Assembly (NCBI RefSeq): GCF_000969415.1
Contig: NZ_JZEX01000039.1
Coordinates: forward strand, 38,502-102,501
DNA length: 64,000 nt
Direction of reading: 5' to 3'
From: Devosia geojensis
GTDB taxonomy: Bacteria; Pseudomonadota; Alphaproteobacteria; Rhizobiales; Devosiaceae
Below the pieces are notes generated by a model. The model made no database searches, was not told the origin of the DNA, and was given only the letters and a program-made list of their open reading frames with translations. The translations under genes and the position numbers were made by a program. Numbering within the stretch: the first letter of the stretch is position 1; every line of letters begins with the position of its first letter. Shown here piece after piece: positions 18,768 to 29,850 of the stretch.

Positions 18768-19813
<1,046 letters not shown>

Positions 19814-19814
<1 letters not shown>

Positions 19815-20491
19815 TGCATCCCGAAACCAGGCTCTACAGGGCGCTGACCGGTGGCGATTTTCCCGTCATCGTGTCTCTTCCGCGCCATGATCTCGACCTT
19901 GCCAAGGCCGCGCTCGACGGCGGCGCCTTTGCGCTCAAGACCCATCTCAACGCCTTCCACCGCGCCACCGGAACCACTTTCGGCAGCTTCGCCGAGGAAC
20001 GCCCGTTCTTCGAGCGACTGGCAAAGCTCGGCTGTCCACTGCTGGTCATGGCCGGTCAGGAGACGGTGCCGACCAGCGCGGAAATGGAGGCCTTGGCCGA
20101 ACTCGGCTTTGAAGGATTCAACGTCTATATCGACCATTTGCAGCCGCACCTGCTGCGGTCGCGATTGCGGCCGATGCCGGCGCTTTCCTCGATCAGCACC
20201 ATGCAAGACGTCATCGAAATCGCCGCTGTTCCCGACTGCATCATCGAGGCTTCGATCATGCCGTTCGAGCGCTATCGCACGGCGATGACCGTTGCCGATC
20301 TCGAACGATACCGGGCCATCGTTGCCGCTGCCGACGTACCCGTCATCGTGCCAAGCCAGCTCGCTCTTACGCCGGGTGACTTGGCCCAACTGCGCGAGAG
20401 CGGTGTTGCGGCTCCCTTGCTCGGCGCGATCGTCACCGGCGACACGCCCCAGTCCATGCTTTCAGCCGTTCGGACAGCGGCAGCGGCATAG
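19814..20491 (+). CDS. Unknown protein, possible TIM-barrel enzyme, last gene of the sugar operon
   Basis: A 225-residue soluble protein is translationally coupled to the ATPase gene (overlap of the stop and ATG). The alternation of strands and helices looks barrel-like: FPVIVSLPRHDL, FALKTHLNAFHR, CPLLVMAGQE, GFEGFNVYID, CIIEASIMPFERY, VPVIVPSQLAL, and PLLGAIVTGDTP near the end, where phosphate-binding barrels carry their loop. I do not recognise a named family. Its place behind a LacI/FAD-enzyme/ABC set suggests a catabolic step on the imported compound, for example an aldolase- or epimerase-like reaction. That is inference only. Confidence 0.7.
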
Positions 20492-20663
20492 GCGCGCTCC
20501 AGGCTCGGAAGATTGGGACAAACTGCGGGAACTGGAGATTCCCAGCTCGTTTCAAGTCCCGCCGGAATGGTATGCTCGCATATCCCTGCAAGGACCGCGT
20601 GCCCGACCCGGTGGGCGCTGCCGACCGAGGTGTCCTTGCGGGGATTCGCGATGGGTGATCATT

Positions 20664-20957
20664 ATGTCCAAGACTCTCCTGATCAGAAGTTTCGTCGTCG
20701 CGCTTGCGATGAGCATGGCTTGCGTGGCTCACGCCCAGGTTGAGATGCGGCCGAGCGCCGATCTGGCTGTCGCGACGACCATGGTCAATGTCCGCAAGGG
20801 CGACGGCACCAACTTCCCCATCGTCGATGTCCTTCATCGCGGCGAGCAGGTCGAGATCGTGCGCTGCCGCGGCGAATTTTGCCTCGTCCGGCATGAGGGA
20901 CCACAGGGCTGGGTGATGCACCAATATCTGCAGCGCCTCGTCGTCCATCCGCGTTGA
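20664..20957 (+). CDS. Secreted SH3b-domain protein
   Basis: The 97-residue protein has a signal peptide (SKTLLIRSFVVALAMSMAC, cleavage near AHAQ, residue ~26) and one bacterial SH3 domain: TMVNVRKGDGTNFPIVDVLHRG, VEIVRCRGEFCLVRH and GWVMHQYL. Two cysteines flank the last strands and could form a periplasmic disulfide. Such single-domain SH3b proteins are periplasmic and often bind cell-wall peptides; no catalytic domain is attached. It stands alone and convergent to exoD. Confidence 0.82.
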   Translation: MSKTLLIRSFVVALAMSMACVAHAQVEMRPSADLAVATTMVNVRKGDGTNFPIVDVLHRGEQVEIVRCRGEFCLVRHEGPQGWVMHQYLQRLVVHPR

Positions 20958-20978
20958 GGCGCCGCGCTCTCCGCTCGA

Positions 20979-21668
20979 TCAGTCGGTGTCCGGTATCTCG
21001 TGCTGGATCGCCTCCCCGAGGAAGACGCCGACGGCGAAAACGGCCCAGAGCGTGACGGCGAGGACGACGAGGCCGATGAGACCGACGATCCCGCCGATCA
21101 GCACCGCGATCCCGTCCCGATTGAGAATGCCGACACACACGATCGCGAGACCAAGCGACGGTAAGGTGTTGGTGAACGGGATCGGCACGAGCATCGCCAC
21201 GCCCAGCACGAAACCCAACAGCGCGATCGCCGGGAGGATCCGCTGCGAGGTGAGGGAGGTCGCGCGCGGTTTCGAGAATTTCGAGACCACCCGGGTAAAG
21301 CCTGAAAAGAATTCCAGCAGCTTCAGCAGCAGCCGCAGGGGCAGGCGCCGCTCACCCACGAACGTCCAGAGCCGGATTGGCATCCGCAGGAACAGCATGA
21401 TCGAGAAGGCCATTATCGCCAGCCCGATGACAACGCTGTATCCGGGCGGACCCGGCAGGAGGTTCAGCACCGAGAAGATGAGGATCGCCAGGATATGCGA
21501 TCGCGGGCCGACGATATCGATGACCTTGTAGCAGGTGAGCCGCGGATCCGGACCCTGCGAGATGAGGCGCATGCGCTCCAGCACGTCGGAGAGGATCGTC
21601 TCGAGCGGGGCTTCCTGCCGATCATCCGGCAGCGCAGCTCTTGCGGGGACGTCATCGCCTTCCATCAT
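20979..21668 (-). CDS. exoD: ExoD-family membrane protein
   Basis: The 229-residue protein has four to five hydrophobic segments from residue ~52 on. The cytoplasmic N-terminus carries LSDVLERMRLISQGPDPRLT, and the ExoD (PF06055) core has ILIFSVLNLLPGPPGYS and LLGFVLGVAMLVPIPFTNTLPSLGL. ExoD of rhizobia affects exopolysaccharide and alkaline tolerance. Here it closes the arcD-arcA-nhaC run, 13 nt after nhaC, which fits a pH-related role. The biochemical activity is not known. Confidence 0.85.
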   Translation of the reverse strand: MMEGDDVPARAALPDDRQEAPLETILSDVLERMRLISQGPDPRLTCYKVIDIVGPRSHILAILIFSVLNLLPGPPGYSVVIGLAIMAFSIMLFLRMPIRLWTFVGERRLPLRLLLKLLEFFSGFTRVVSKFSKPRATSLTSQRILPAIALLGFVLGVAMLVPIPFTNTLPSLGLAIVCVGILNRDGIAVLIGGIVGLIGLVVLAVTLWAVFAVGVFLGEAIQHEIPDTD

Positions 21669-21681
21669 CCCACACGCCCCA

Positions 21682-23187
21682 TCAGGGGCCGTTCAACCCG
21701 ACAGGTATATTGGAACGAGGGGATGGAGGCGCGGCGCGCTTTTCCATTTTGAATCCGGTGAAGCCGTAGCCGAGCGTGAGCAGCGGACTGGCGATGTTGA
21801 AGATGCAGAACGGCGCGTAGAGCATCGTCGGTACGCCGAGCACAGCGGCCATGTAGGCGCCGCACGAGTTCCACGGCACGAGCGGCGACGTGACGGTACC
21901 TCCATCCGCAACCGCGCGCGAGAGGTTGGTGGTGGCGAGGCCGCGCTTTTCGAACTCGGCACGAAATATCCGCGCGGGCAACACCAGGGCCACATACTGG
22001 TCGCCGGAAACGACGTTGAGGCCGAACGCCGTCCCGATGACGGTGCCGGTCAATTGCCCGGTGCTTTTCGCTTGCGTCAGAACGGGAGTGATGAGCTTGG
22101 AGAGAAGCCCGAATTCATCGAGCAGCGTGCCGAGGACCAGCGCGCCGATGATCAGCCAGATGGTCAATAGCATGCTGTCCATGCCGCCGCGTGAGAGCAG
22201 GGCGTCGACGACCGGAATGCCGGAATTGGCCTGGTACCCGTTGGCGAGCGCCATCCAGATGCCCTTGATGAAGACGGCCGGCGCCCCGAGGTCGGGATCC
22301 GCGACGAAGCGCAGAACGGCCTCCGGTTGCACAAGGGCCGCCATGATGCCGGCCATCAGCGCGGCGGCGATGATGGCGAGCGACGGCGGAACCTTTAGTA
22401 CCGATAGGGCCACGAGCAGCGCCAATGGCAAGAGGTTGAGGGGCGTGATCCAGAACAGCGTGTCGAGAGACGCCAGTTCCGACTGGATCACCATCTCGCT
22501 GTAGCCGCTGCCTTGCGTCGCGCCGAGCGCGGCGAAGACCGCCAGCGCGATGATAAAGGCCGGTACCGAGGACCAGGCTTGCGCGCGCAGGTGGACGAAG
22601 ATGTCGTTGCCGGTGATCTGGGCAGCAAGGATGCTGGTTTCGGAGAGCGGGGAGAGCTTGTCGCCGAGATAGGCACCGGAAATGACCGCACCCGCGGTGA
22701 TCGCGGGCGAAATGCCGAGCAATCCGGCAAGGCCGACGAGCCCGACGCCGATCGTACCCGCCGTTGTCCACGAGCTGCCGATGCCAAGCGCGATTCCGCC
22801 GCAGATGAGCACGGTCGCAAGATAGAACCAGCCCGGCGAGATGAACTCCAGGCCATAGTAGACCATCGTCGGGATGGTGCCGGACATGTTCCAGGTGCCG
22901 ATGAGCGCTCCCACGGCAAAGAGGATGAAGATGGCGCCGACCACCGACGAGACGCCCCTGCGACCGGCCTCGGCGATCTCCTGCCAGGCATGGCCGTTCT
23001 TCAATAGGATGAGCGCGGTGGCCATCGCCGTGAGGAAGATGGCCACCTGCAGCGGTCCGGATATGGCATCGAGGCCGAAGAGCATCACCGAACCGGCGAT
23101 CAGCACCGCAAGGGTAACCAGCGGCACGAACGCGTCAAGATAGGTGGGCTCGCGAACCGGACGGGGAGGTGGGGATTGGTCGCTCAT
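21682..23187 (-). CDS. nhaC: NhaC-family Na+/H+ antiporter
   Basis: The 501-residue inner-membrane protein has about 11-12 hydrophobic segments. NhaC/MleN-type features are the GIGSSWTTAGTIGVGLVGLA stretch, SGAYLGDKLSPLSETSILA, the NVVSGDQYVALVLPARIF region and LVPWNSCGAYMA. It probably exchanges Na+ for H+; some relatives instead move organic acids (MleN). It lies 74 nt after arcA in the same direction, linking cation/proton balance to arginine deimination. Confidence 0.9.
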   Translation of the reverse strand: MSDQSPPPRPVREPTYLDAFVPLVTLAVLIAGSVMLFGLDAISGPLQVAIFLTAMATALILLKNGHAWQEIAEAGRRGVSSVVGAIFILFAVGALIGTWNMSGTIPTMVYYGLEFISPGWFYLATVLICGGIALGIGSSWTTAGTIGVGLVGLAGLLGISPAITAGAVISGAYLGDKLSPLSETSILAAQITGNDIFVHLRAQAWSSVPAFIIALAVFAALGATQGSGYSEMVIQSELASLDTLFWITPLNLLPLALLVALSVLKVPPSLAIIAAALMAGIMAALVQPEAVLRFVADPDLGAPAVFIKGIWMALANGYQANSGIPVVDALLSRGGMDSMLLTIWLIIGALVLGTLLDEFGLLSKLITPVLTQAKSTGQLTGTVIGTAFGLNVVSGDQYVALVLPARIFRAEFEKRGLATTNLSRAVADGGTVTSPLVPWNSCGAYMAAVLGVPTMLYAPFCIFNIASPLLTLGYGFTGFKMEKRAAPPSPRSNIPVGLNGP

Positions 23188-23261
23188 GCTGTTGTCCTGG
23201 GCGTGCGGAGGCGACCCTTGCCGATAAAGGCGTCGTTGGACGGAGCTCAGCCGCCGATATC

Positions 23262-24515
23262 CTAATAGTCCACCGCATCGCGGATGATGGGACAGGTCAT
23301 GCAGTGCCCGCCGCCGCGCCCGCGTCCGAGCTCGGCGCCCGCGATGGTGACGACCTCTATACCGGCCTTGCGCAGCAGCGTGTTGGTGTAGACGTTGCGG
23401 TCATAGGCGAAAACGACGCCGGGCGAGGCGCAGACGAGATTGGCCCCGCTGTCCCATTGGGTGCGCTCGCGCATGTAGTCGTTGCCGCCGGTTTCGACGA
23501 CACGCATCTCTCTGAGCCCCAGCGCATCCCTGACGGTGTCGACGAAGGAGCCTTCGTCCTTGCGCAGGTCGAGCGTACCCGGCTTGCTGCCCGGCCGATA
23601 GGAATAGGCGTGGATGGAATCGACGATATCCGGATAGGTCAGGACGCAATCGCGATCGGCGAAGGTGAAGACGGTGTCGAGGTGCATGGCTGCGCGCAGC
23701 TTGGGCATCGCGGCGATGATGACGCGCTCAGCAGCCCCCCTCTCGAAGAGTGCCGCGGCAAGCTGGCTGATGGCCTGGCGCGAGGTGCGCTCGCTCATGC
23801 CGATCAGCACGTTGCCCTTGCCGATGGGCATGACGTCGCCACCCTCGAGCGTTGCAAGGCCCCAATCCTGCGTCGGGTCGCCCCACCAGACGTTCACCTT
23901 ACCGGCGAAATCGGGATGGAACTTGTAGATGGCGGTCGTCAGGATCGTCTCCTCGTGCCGCGCCGGCCAGAACAGCGGATTGAGCGTTACTCCGCCATAG
24001 ATCCAGCAGGTGGTGTCGCGGGTATAGAGGGTGTTGGGCAGGGGCGGCAGCAGGTATTCGGTCACCCCCGCCGCATCCCGGATCAGCGTCAGCATCTCCC
24101 CGCCGACATGGTCCGGGAACTCGACGGTCGAAAGCCCCCCGATAAGGGTTTCGGCGAGCTCGCGATCGGAGAGCCCTTCGAGGTAGCTGCGGATCTCGTC
24201 GACGAGGCCGAGGCCGACCTGGTTGGGCACGACCTGGTTGTCGAGGATCCATTCTTTGGCTTCCGGCAATGCCACCGTTTGCGTCAGAAGGCTGTGCATC
24301 TCGACCACATCGACGCCGCGATCGCGCAGCTTGGTCATGAAATCGAAGTGGTCGCGCTTGGCGTTTTCGACCCAGAGAACGTCGTCGAAAAGCAGGGCAT
24401 CGCAATTGCTCGGCGTCAACCGCTGGTGGGCGCGGCCCGGGGCGCAGACCATCACCTTGCGCAACTGGCCGACTTCCGAGTGGACGCCGAATGAAGATGA
24501 AGCCGAGTTTGCCAT
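23262..24515 (-). CDS. arcA: Arginine deiminase
   Basis: ArcA converts arginine to citrulline and ammonia. The 417-residue protein has the conserved [19 protein letters not shown] opening, [19 protein letters not shown], the substrate/catalytic [10 protein letters not shown] and TLEGGDVM, the HLDTVFTF catalytic His motif, and the nucleophilic cysteine in [12 protein letters not shown] close to the C-terminus. The start at 24515 was chosen from family length; the frame is open far upstream inside arcD. It lies 17 nt after arcD. No arcB (ornithine carbamoyltransferase) or arcC (carbamate kinase) is present in the window. Confidence 0.96.
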   Translation of the reverse strand: MANSASSSFGVHSEVGQLRKVMVCAPGRAHQRLTPSNCDALLFDDVLWVENAKRDHFDFMTKLRDRGVDVVEMHSLLTQTVALPEAKEWILDNQVVPNQVGLGLVDEIRSYLEGLSDRELAETLIGGLSTVEFPDHVGGEMLTLIRDAAGVTEYLLPPLPNTLYTRDTTCWIYGGVTLNPLFWPARHEETILTTAIYKFHPDFAGKVNVWWGDPTQDWGLATLEGGDVMPIGKGNVLIGMSERTSRQAISQLAAALFERGAAERVIIAAMPKLRAAMHLDTVFTFADRDCVLTYPDIVDSIHAYSYRPGSKPGTLDLRKDEGSFVDTVRDALGLREMRVVETGGNDYMRERTQWDSGANLVCASPGVVFAYDRNVYTNTLLRKAGIEVVTIAGAELGRGRGGGHCMTCPIIRDAVDY

Positions 24516-24532
24516 GTCGAGAGCCTCGTTTT

Positions 24533-25969
24533 TCAAAGGGTGATGTAGCCTGCCGCGAGGCTCCATATGCCGGCGATGCAGCCCGCGACGACGAGGATGA
24601 AGATCACCCAATCGGCCGGTCGATCGAACCAGCCCTGCTTGCTCTGCTCGCGACGGGTCCAGAAGTAGAGCACGGTCCCCGGACCGTAGAGGATCGCCGA
24701 AAGCATCAGGTATTCGAGGCCGGCGGCAAAGTTCAGCCAGAGGGTGTAGATCACCGCGATCGTGGCAAAGACGAAGTCGCGCGTGCGTTCCTGCGGGCGC
24801 AGCTCGTAGGTTTCCCGGCGCTGCACCAACAGGACGCCGTAGGCGGCCACCAGCAGGAACGGGATGAGCGACATCACGCTGGTCAGATTGAGCATCAGCG
24901 TGAACGCGTCCTGCGACCAGTAGGTGCTGATAATGAAGAGCTGGACGACGATGTTGGTGAGCCAGAGCGCCGCCGAGGGCACCTTGTTCGCGTTCTCCCG
25001 GCCGAAGACCCGCGGCATGTCGTTGGTCTTGGCGGCGATCGAGAGCACCTCGGCGCAGATCAGCGACCAGGCAAGATAAGCGCCGAGCACGGAGATCAGC
25101 AAACCGATGCTGACGAACAGGCCGCCCCAGGGGCCTACCACCGCTTCGAGAACCGCGGCCATCGAGGGCTGGCGCATGCCGGCGATCTCGGCCTGGGGAA
25201 GCACGGCATAAGGCAGGAGCGATACCAATACCATGAGGGCCGTGACCCCCACGAACCCCAGAATAGTGGCAGTGCCGACATGTCTGCGCTCCGTGGCATA
25301 GCGCGAATAGACGCTTGCCCCTTCGATGCCGAGGAAGACGAAAACCGTGACCAGCATGGTCGCGCGGACTTGGTCGAAGAGGCTCATCTCCGACATGCCC
25401 TCGCCGCCCCAGAAGTTGGCGTTGAAGAGATCGAAGTTGAAGGCGAAGACGAGGAGCAGGATGAAGGCCAGGATCGGCACGATCTTGGCGATCGTGACCA
25501 CCATGTTGATGAAGGCGGCCTGCTGGATGCCGCGCAGGATCACGAAGTGGAACGTCCAGATGCCGATGGAAGCAACGACGATGGCAACGACAGTGTTGCC
25601 GTCGCCGAAGACCGGAAAGAAAGCGCCCAGCGTCGACTTGATCAGCACCCAGTACGACACGTTGCCGATGCACGAGCCGATCCAGTAGCCGAAGGCCGAG
25701 AGAAAGCCGGGATAGTCTCCGAAACCCTCCTTGGCATAAGCATAGACACCGGCATCGAGGTCAGGCTTGCGCTCGGCCAGGAACTGGAACACCCGGGCAA
25801 GGGTATACATGCCGCCGGCGGCGATGACCCAGGCAATCAGGGCCCCGAACGGACCCGTGGCGCCGGCAAACGTGCGCGGCAGGGAAAAGATACCCGAGCC
25901 GACCATCGAGCCCACGACCATGGCGGTCAAGGCAAAGAGCGAGAGCTTTTGCGTGGTACTCGCAGCCAT
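24533..25969 (-). CDS. arcD: Arginine/ornithine-type antiporter of the APC family
   Basis: The 478-residue transporter has 12-13 membrane segments and the APC substrate motif [18 protein letters not shown] at residues ~17-34. [39 protein letters not shown] is the ArcD-like helix 2-3 region, and [14 protein letters not shown] is helix 6. Encoded directly before arginine deiminase, it should bring in arginine against ornithine or citrulline. A GGAGG ribosome site precedes ATG 25969, and a TATAGT -10-like hexamer lies further up. Confidence 0.92.
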   Translation of the reverse strand: MAASTTQKLSLFALTAMVVGSMVGSGIFSLPRTFAGATGPFGALIAWVIAAGGMYTLARVFQFLAERKPDLDAGVYAYAKEGFGDYPGFLSAFGYWIGSCIGNVSYWVLIKSTLGAFFPVFGDGNTVVAIVVASIGIWTFHFVILRGIQQAAFINMVVTIAKIVPILAFILLLVFAFNFDLFNANFWGGEGMSEMSLFDQVRATMLVTVFVFLGIEGASVYSRYATERRHVGTATILGFVGVTALMVLVSLLPYAVLPQAEIAGMRQPSMAAVLEAVVGPWGGLFVSIGLLISVLGAYLAWSLICAEVLSIAAKTNDMPRVFGRENANKVPSAALWLTNIVVQLFIISTYWSQDAFTLMLNLTSVMSLIPFLLVAAYGVLLVQRRETYELRPQERTRDFVFATIAVIYTLWLNFAAGLEYLMLSAILYGPGTVLYFWTRREQSKQGWFDRPADWVIFILVVAGCIAGIWSLAAGYITL

Positions 25970-26146
25970 GCCGCACCTCCAGAACTTGCCGGTCCAAAGG
26001 AACGATTGCCGTCAACGAGTTAGCGTTCCTGGAAAGGGACTATAGTCTTGTTAAGTCTCACGAGTGATCGGCAGGGAATCTCGCCACAATGCCTTACGTC
26101 CCAATTTGGCGACATCGCCTGAAGTCGCGAGCGGCAAGTGGGCTTT

Positions 26147-27262
26147 TCAACCCTGGAGGCGGCGCAGCAGGGTGTTGAGGCGTTGCGCGGGGGCGCCCTC
26201 CTCGTCGAACTCGCCGTGCTTCCAATCCGGAACGACATGCGCCGTGCCGGCGCGCACGTCCGATGGGCTGCAGCCGAATTCGCGCCGGAACGCGCGGCTG
26301 AAATCGGCGCCGTCAGCAAAGCAGCAACTCTCGGCGATCTCGAAGATGCGCCGGCGATTGTTCGCGTCGGCGAGCATGGAATGTGCGGCAAGCAGTCGTC
26401 GGCGCTGGATGTAGTGCATCACGCCGCCGGAGGGTTCGAACAGGCGATAAAGCCTGGAGCGGGAGACGCCGAGCTCGCGCAGCAGCCCGCGCGCGCCAAG
26501 CTCCGGATCATGCAGGTTGGCCTGGATGTAGCGGCGCGCCCGCTCGAGGAGGACGTTTGCGATCATGTTGCCGGCCTCTTCCAGCCGGTCGGGCGAAGGC
26601 GCGACGCACGCCAGCAGCATTGCGCGTGTCGTCGCGACGACCTGGGAGGCATCCGACGCTTCGAGCCGGGGAAGCCTGCGGGCGAGGCTGACCATGTAAT
26701 CGGCGAAGATCCGGCCCATTGCCCCTTCGAGGCGCGAAAAGGCCGCCGCATCGAGGACATGGGTCATCTCACGACACAGGTCCCGCGGCACGAACAGCAT
26801 CAGGATGTCGCTTTGGCTGACCGTCCCCTCAAAAACGCGTCCGAGCGGGTGCAACTGAACTGCGCCGGTGCGACCATCGAGCCGGTCGTTGTCGGCGAGC
26901 GTGGTCGAGCGACCGTTGACGAACAGTGTCAGAAGCCAGTGGTCGAGCGGCTCGCGCCGGACATGTCCGGCAAGGCCTGCGAAGGCGAGCTCGTCGGTAT
27001 GAACGCGTGAAAAGGCGAGCCCGCCCAGGTCCCAGACTTTCTGGCGGCCCGAAAACGTCTTCGGCCCGCTTTCGAGTTCGGTCAGATCGAAAGCCGCGGC
27101 CCAGCTCGCGCGCCAGGCCGCGAACTGGTCCTTGCGCGGGAGCCCATCGGTCGAAAAATCGAAACTGTGAACCCGTGTGCCGATATTGGCGTCCGCGCCC
27201 ATGGTCGGCCAGCGCGCTGCCGACATATTCTCCCGGCCGGATGCAACTGCCCCTGGTGACAT
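26147..27262 (-). CDS. AraC-family transcriptional regulator
   Basis: This 371-residue regulator has an N-terminal AraC_binding_2-like sensing region (~45-200, with PLDHWLLTLFVNGRS) and a C-terminal double helix-turn-helix (~255-350: LLRELGVSRSRLYRLFEPSGGV and CCFADGADFSRAFRREFGCSPSDVR). ATG 27262 has AGGA close upstream. It is 177 nt upstream of arcD and on the same strand, making it the best candidate regulator of arcD-arcA-nhaC-exoD. Direct proof would need binding-site data. Confidence 0.92.
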   Translation of the reverse strand: MSPGAVASGRENMSAARWPTMGADANIGTRVHSFDFSTDGLPRKDQFAAWRASWAAAFDLTELESGPKTFSGRQKVWDLGGLAFSRVHTDELAFAGLAGHVRREPLDHWLLTLFVNGRSTTLADNDRLDGRTGAVQLHPLGRVFEGTVSQSDILMLFVPRDLCREMTHVLDAAAFSRLEGAMGRIFADYMVSLARRLPRLEASDASQVVATTRAMLLACVAPSPDRLEEAGNMIANVLLERARRYIQANLHDPELGARGLLRELGVSRSRLYRLFEPSGGVMHYIQRRRLLAAHSMLADANNRRRIFEIAESCCFADGADFSRAFRREFGCSPSDVRAGTAHVVPDWKHGEFDEEGAPAQRLNTLLRRLQG

Positions 27263-27717
27263 GTTTTCCTCGAGAACAGGCCACCCCCAACGAGATCATT
27301 TGTGCGATGAACCGCGGTTCCCAGTCAAGTTATTTCCCAAGTTCTGCAACTTGTCGCAATTGATGAAATTATCGAGTCAAAACTATATTCGTTTCCGGAG
27401 TGCAAGCCACAGGAAAACCTCGAAATGTAAATTTCGACAACGGGGCTCACAACTCGCCGACGATTTGCCACACTCCTCTCGAGTAGCGGCCCGCTAGCGA
27501 GGAGCGCCCGGCCCGGAGACCCAAGGTCATCCCGGGAAGTTCCCCGCCATTCATTGCCCGTGCTGGGACGCAGCGCAAAAGTATCGGAAACCAGGCTAGT
27601 GTGCGCCCTGCCCCTGCCGTGCTAGAAAATGGCGAAGCCCTTTCGCATTGGTGCTGTCTGGAAGGTGAGCGAAACGGAGGTTTGTCCTTCGTTCCTGCTG
27701 ACCCAGGAGAACCGGCT
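27263..27717. other. 455-bp divergent intergenic region with no gene
   Basis: No coding signal is seen. The part nearest araC is clearly more A+T-rich than its surroundings and holds short inverted repeats: CAAGTT...AACTTG at 27338-27353 with an extra CAAGTT at 27326-27331, and CGAAAT...ATTTCG at 27421-27436. These are plausible regulator-binding sites for the divergent araC and hdeD-like genes. The rest shows nothing recognisable. Confidence 0.6.
27326..27353 (-). promoter_or_regulatory. Possible operator upstream of the AraC-type gene
   Basis: Three copies of the hexamer CAAGTT occur within 28 bp: direct copies at 27326 and 27338 and an inverted copy at 27348-27353. The last two form a perfect palindrome with a CTGC spacer. 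The site is ~65-90 nt upstream of the araC start. A single matching AACTTG also occurs in the arcD leader at 25983. Function is inferred from symmetry and position only. Confidence 0.3.
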
Positions 27718-28299
27718 ATGGCAAAGACTTCCGAGCCGACCCGTTTGGCGTCCGCCCTGACTGCCTTGCGTGGCGTCGTCCTTTTGATCGCGGGCGCGTT
27801 CACGCTCGCCTACCCCACCGAGGCACTGCGTTTCCTTGTTTTCGTGGGCGGTGGCCTACTGCTTGTGGATGGACTGTTGAACCTGGCGACGATCCGGTTC
27901 GATCAGCCCCGCGACACGCGCTTCTGGGTCGGCGCCATCCGAAGCGCCTTCGCTATCCTCGCGGGTCTTGCAGTGCTGCTCAGCCCATGGCTGATCCCGA
28001 TCCTTTCGGTGCAGTTCCTTCTCTATTTCGTGGGCCTGCAGGCCATTGCGGCCGGAATCATCGAAATGGTCGAGCTCGTGGTGCCCCAACGCAAGCCGAT
28101 GAACCAGGTCTGGCCCGCGCTGGTCAGCGGCGGCGCCTATGCGCTTTTCGGACTGGCGCTGATCCTGTTACCCCTGAGCAGCGCGACGGTTCTGGCACAA
28201 CTCGTCGCCGTGCTGATGATCGTGTTCGCGCTCAGCCTGTTCTTCAGGGTCTGGAGCCAGCGGTCGCGGGCCGGAGCGCCGGGTATCGACGCTCCCTGA
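27718..28299 (+). CDS. HdeD-family (DUF308) membrane protein
   Basis: The 193-residue protein is almost entirely six hydrophobic helices arranged as DUF308 repeats: LRGVVLLIAGAFTLAYP, LRFLVFVGGGLLLVDG, IRSAFAILAGLAVLLSPW, LYFVGLQAIAAGIIE, LVSGGAYALFGLALILLP and LVAVLMIVFALSLFFRV. HdeD proteins are linked to acid resistance. The start is ATG 27718 with AGGAGA upstream. It lies 27 nt before the next hydrolase gene and is likely co-transcribed with it. Confidence 0.87.
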   Translation: MAKTSEPTRLASALTALRGVVLLIAGAFTLAYPTEALRFLVFVGGGLLLVDGLLNLATIRFDQPRDTRFWVGAIRSAFAILAGLAVLLSPWLIPILSVQFLLYFVGLQAIAAGIIEMVELVVPQRKPMNQVWPALVSGGAYALFGLALILLPLSSATVLAQLVAVLMIVFALSLFFRVWSQRSRAGAPGIDAP

Positions 28300-28326
28300 C
28301 GATGCAAACAGGCAGGAGTTCGCCAT

Positions 28327-29823
28327 TTGTGGTGGAATGTGACCGCCGGCATCGTCTTTGCCCTCACCGCTCTGATCGCCGCGCCGCTCGCCGGCGTCGA
28401 AATCAGCTTTGCCTTTGACGAGACCGAGGGACAGGTCACCTGGTTGACGCTGTTTTCTGGCGTATTCCTCACCGGATGCCTCTTCTGGTGGCTTCTGATG
28501 ATCCGCCGGCGGCGCTTTTCGCTGATCCGCGGCGCCTCCACCGGGGTTCTCATTGCCTTTTTCTCCTATCCGATGGTGCTGCTGTTCGCCGAACTCTTCC
28601 AGCGCGATTGGCGGGCGAGCGCGGATGCGGCTTCCCTTCCCGAGCGATTCCTGCACGTCCTGATGCTCAGCGGCTTGTCGCTGCTGACGACCGGCTTTGC
28701 GACGACAGTGCTGTTCGCAGCGGTCGGCGCGGTGATGACCCGGGTGTTCCTGCGCTTACATCCTCCATCAGCAGGCACTTCGGCTCGGCGGACAACTGGG
28801 CTCGGTCTCGTCGCGCGGCGGATTTCGATCGCTCTCGGCTGGCTGGCCGCAACCTGCGTCGCGGTACTCGCCGGCGCCTTCCTGTGGCTGAGCCTGATGC
28901 CTCTCGATATGGCCAAGCTGATGGACGTGCCCACCCGAACCCCACAGATTACCACGTATGTCGACGCGATCACGGCAATCGATGCGGTTCGCGCGCGGGA
29001 AACGGAAATGCCGCTGCACCCGCGCTGCCTGTCCAAGCTTCTCACCCATGGCGGCAAGGTGGAGCGGGTCGTGGTCTTCTTCCACGGGCTGACGAACTGT
29101 CCTGCCCAGGCCGACGAGCTGGCCGCCAGATTCTTTGCCATGGGCTACAACGTTTATATTCCGCGTCTTCCCGGACACGGCGAGGCCGATCCGCTGACCC
29201 TCGCCTTGGCGGACCTGACGGCGGAAGACCTCGTCGAGGTCACCGAGGAGTCGACCGGGCTGGCTCGAGGTCTCGGCGATGACGTGGTGGTGATCGGTCT
29301 TTCCGCGGGCGGCGTTATGTCGTCCTGGCTGGCACAGAACAGCGCCAAAGCCGATGTCTCGCTGTCGGTGGCGCCGTTCTTCGGGCCGTATGTCGTGCCG
29401 GCCTGGGCCGCGCGCGCCGCCGCGAACCTGCTGCTTGTCGCACCGAACATGATGGTCTGGTGGAATCCGCTGGAGACCGAGCCCAATCCAGAGATGGACT
29501 ACGCCTATCCCCGCTTTGCAACCCATGCACTGGGGCAGGTCATGCGTCTCGGCCAAGCCGTCGAAGTCGCGGCTCACCGGGTGCCACCCCTGGCTCCCGC
29601 CATCGGCGTGCTGCTCAACGAAGCAGACGTTGCGGTAAGCAACCGGCTTACGGGCGAGGTCATTGCCGCCTGGCGTGACCACGACCGGCAGGTATTGCTG
29701 ACCATCCTGCCTCTCTCCCATCGCCTGCCCCATGACGTGATCGATCCGCGGCAGGAAGAGGCCGACATCGACTTCGTCTATCCGATCCTCTTCGAGATGA
29801 CGACGAGCGACGCCATCCGCTAG
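28327..29823 (+). CDS. Membrane-anchored alpha/beta hydrolase
   Basis: The 498-residue protein has two parts. Residues ~1-205 contain about five hydrophobic helices. Residues ~235-490 form an alpha/beta hydrolase with VVFFHGLTNCPAQADELA (oxyanion region), YIPRLPGHGEAD, and the nucleophile elbow VVIGLSAGG. The C-terminal catalytic His region is near ILPLSHRLPHDVIDP. The start is TTG 28327 with AGGAG upstream. A multi-helix membrane domain in front of a lipase/esterase-like domain suggests action on membrane lipids or on a hydrophobic substrate at the inner membrane. The substrate is unknown. Confidence 0.8.
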   Translation: MWWNVTAGIVFALTALIAAPLAGVEISFAFDETEGQVTWLTLFSGVFLTGCLFWWLLMIRRRRFSLIRGASTGVLIAFFSYPMVLLFAELFQRDWRASADAASLPERFLHVLMLSGLSLLTTGFATTVLFAAVGAVMTRVFLRLHPPSAGTSARRTTGLGLVARRISIALGWLAATCVAVLAGAFLWLSLMPLDMAKLMDVPTRTPQITTYVDAITAIDAVRARETEMPLHPRCLSKLLTHGGKVERVVVFFHGLTNCPAQADELAARFFAMGYNVYIPRLPGHGEADPLTLALADLTAEDLVEVTEESTGLARGLGDDVVVIGLSAGGVMSSWLAQNSAKADVSLSVAPFFGPYVVPAWAARAAANLLLVAPNMMVWWNPLETEPNPEMDYAYPRFATHALGQVMRLGQAVEVAAHRVPPLAPAIGVLLNEADVAVSNRLTGEVIAAWRDHDRQVLLTILPLSHRLPHDVIDPRQEEADIDFVYPILFEMTTSDAIR

Positions 29824-29850
29824 CTTAGCACCATGGCCGTCAGCGCGAGA

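Noticed and set aside
24516..25673. Upstream in-frame extension of arcA through arcD
   Set aside because: The extension is read in the wrong frame of arcD. ArcA family length and the normal N-terminus fix the start at 24515.
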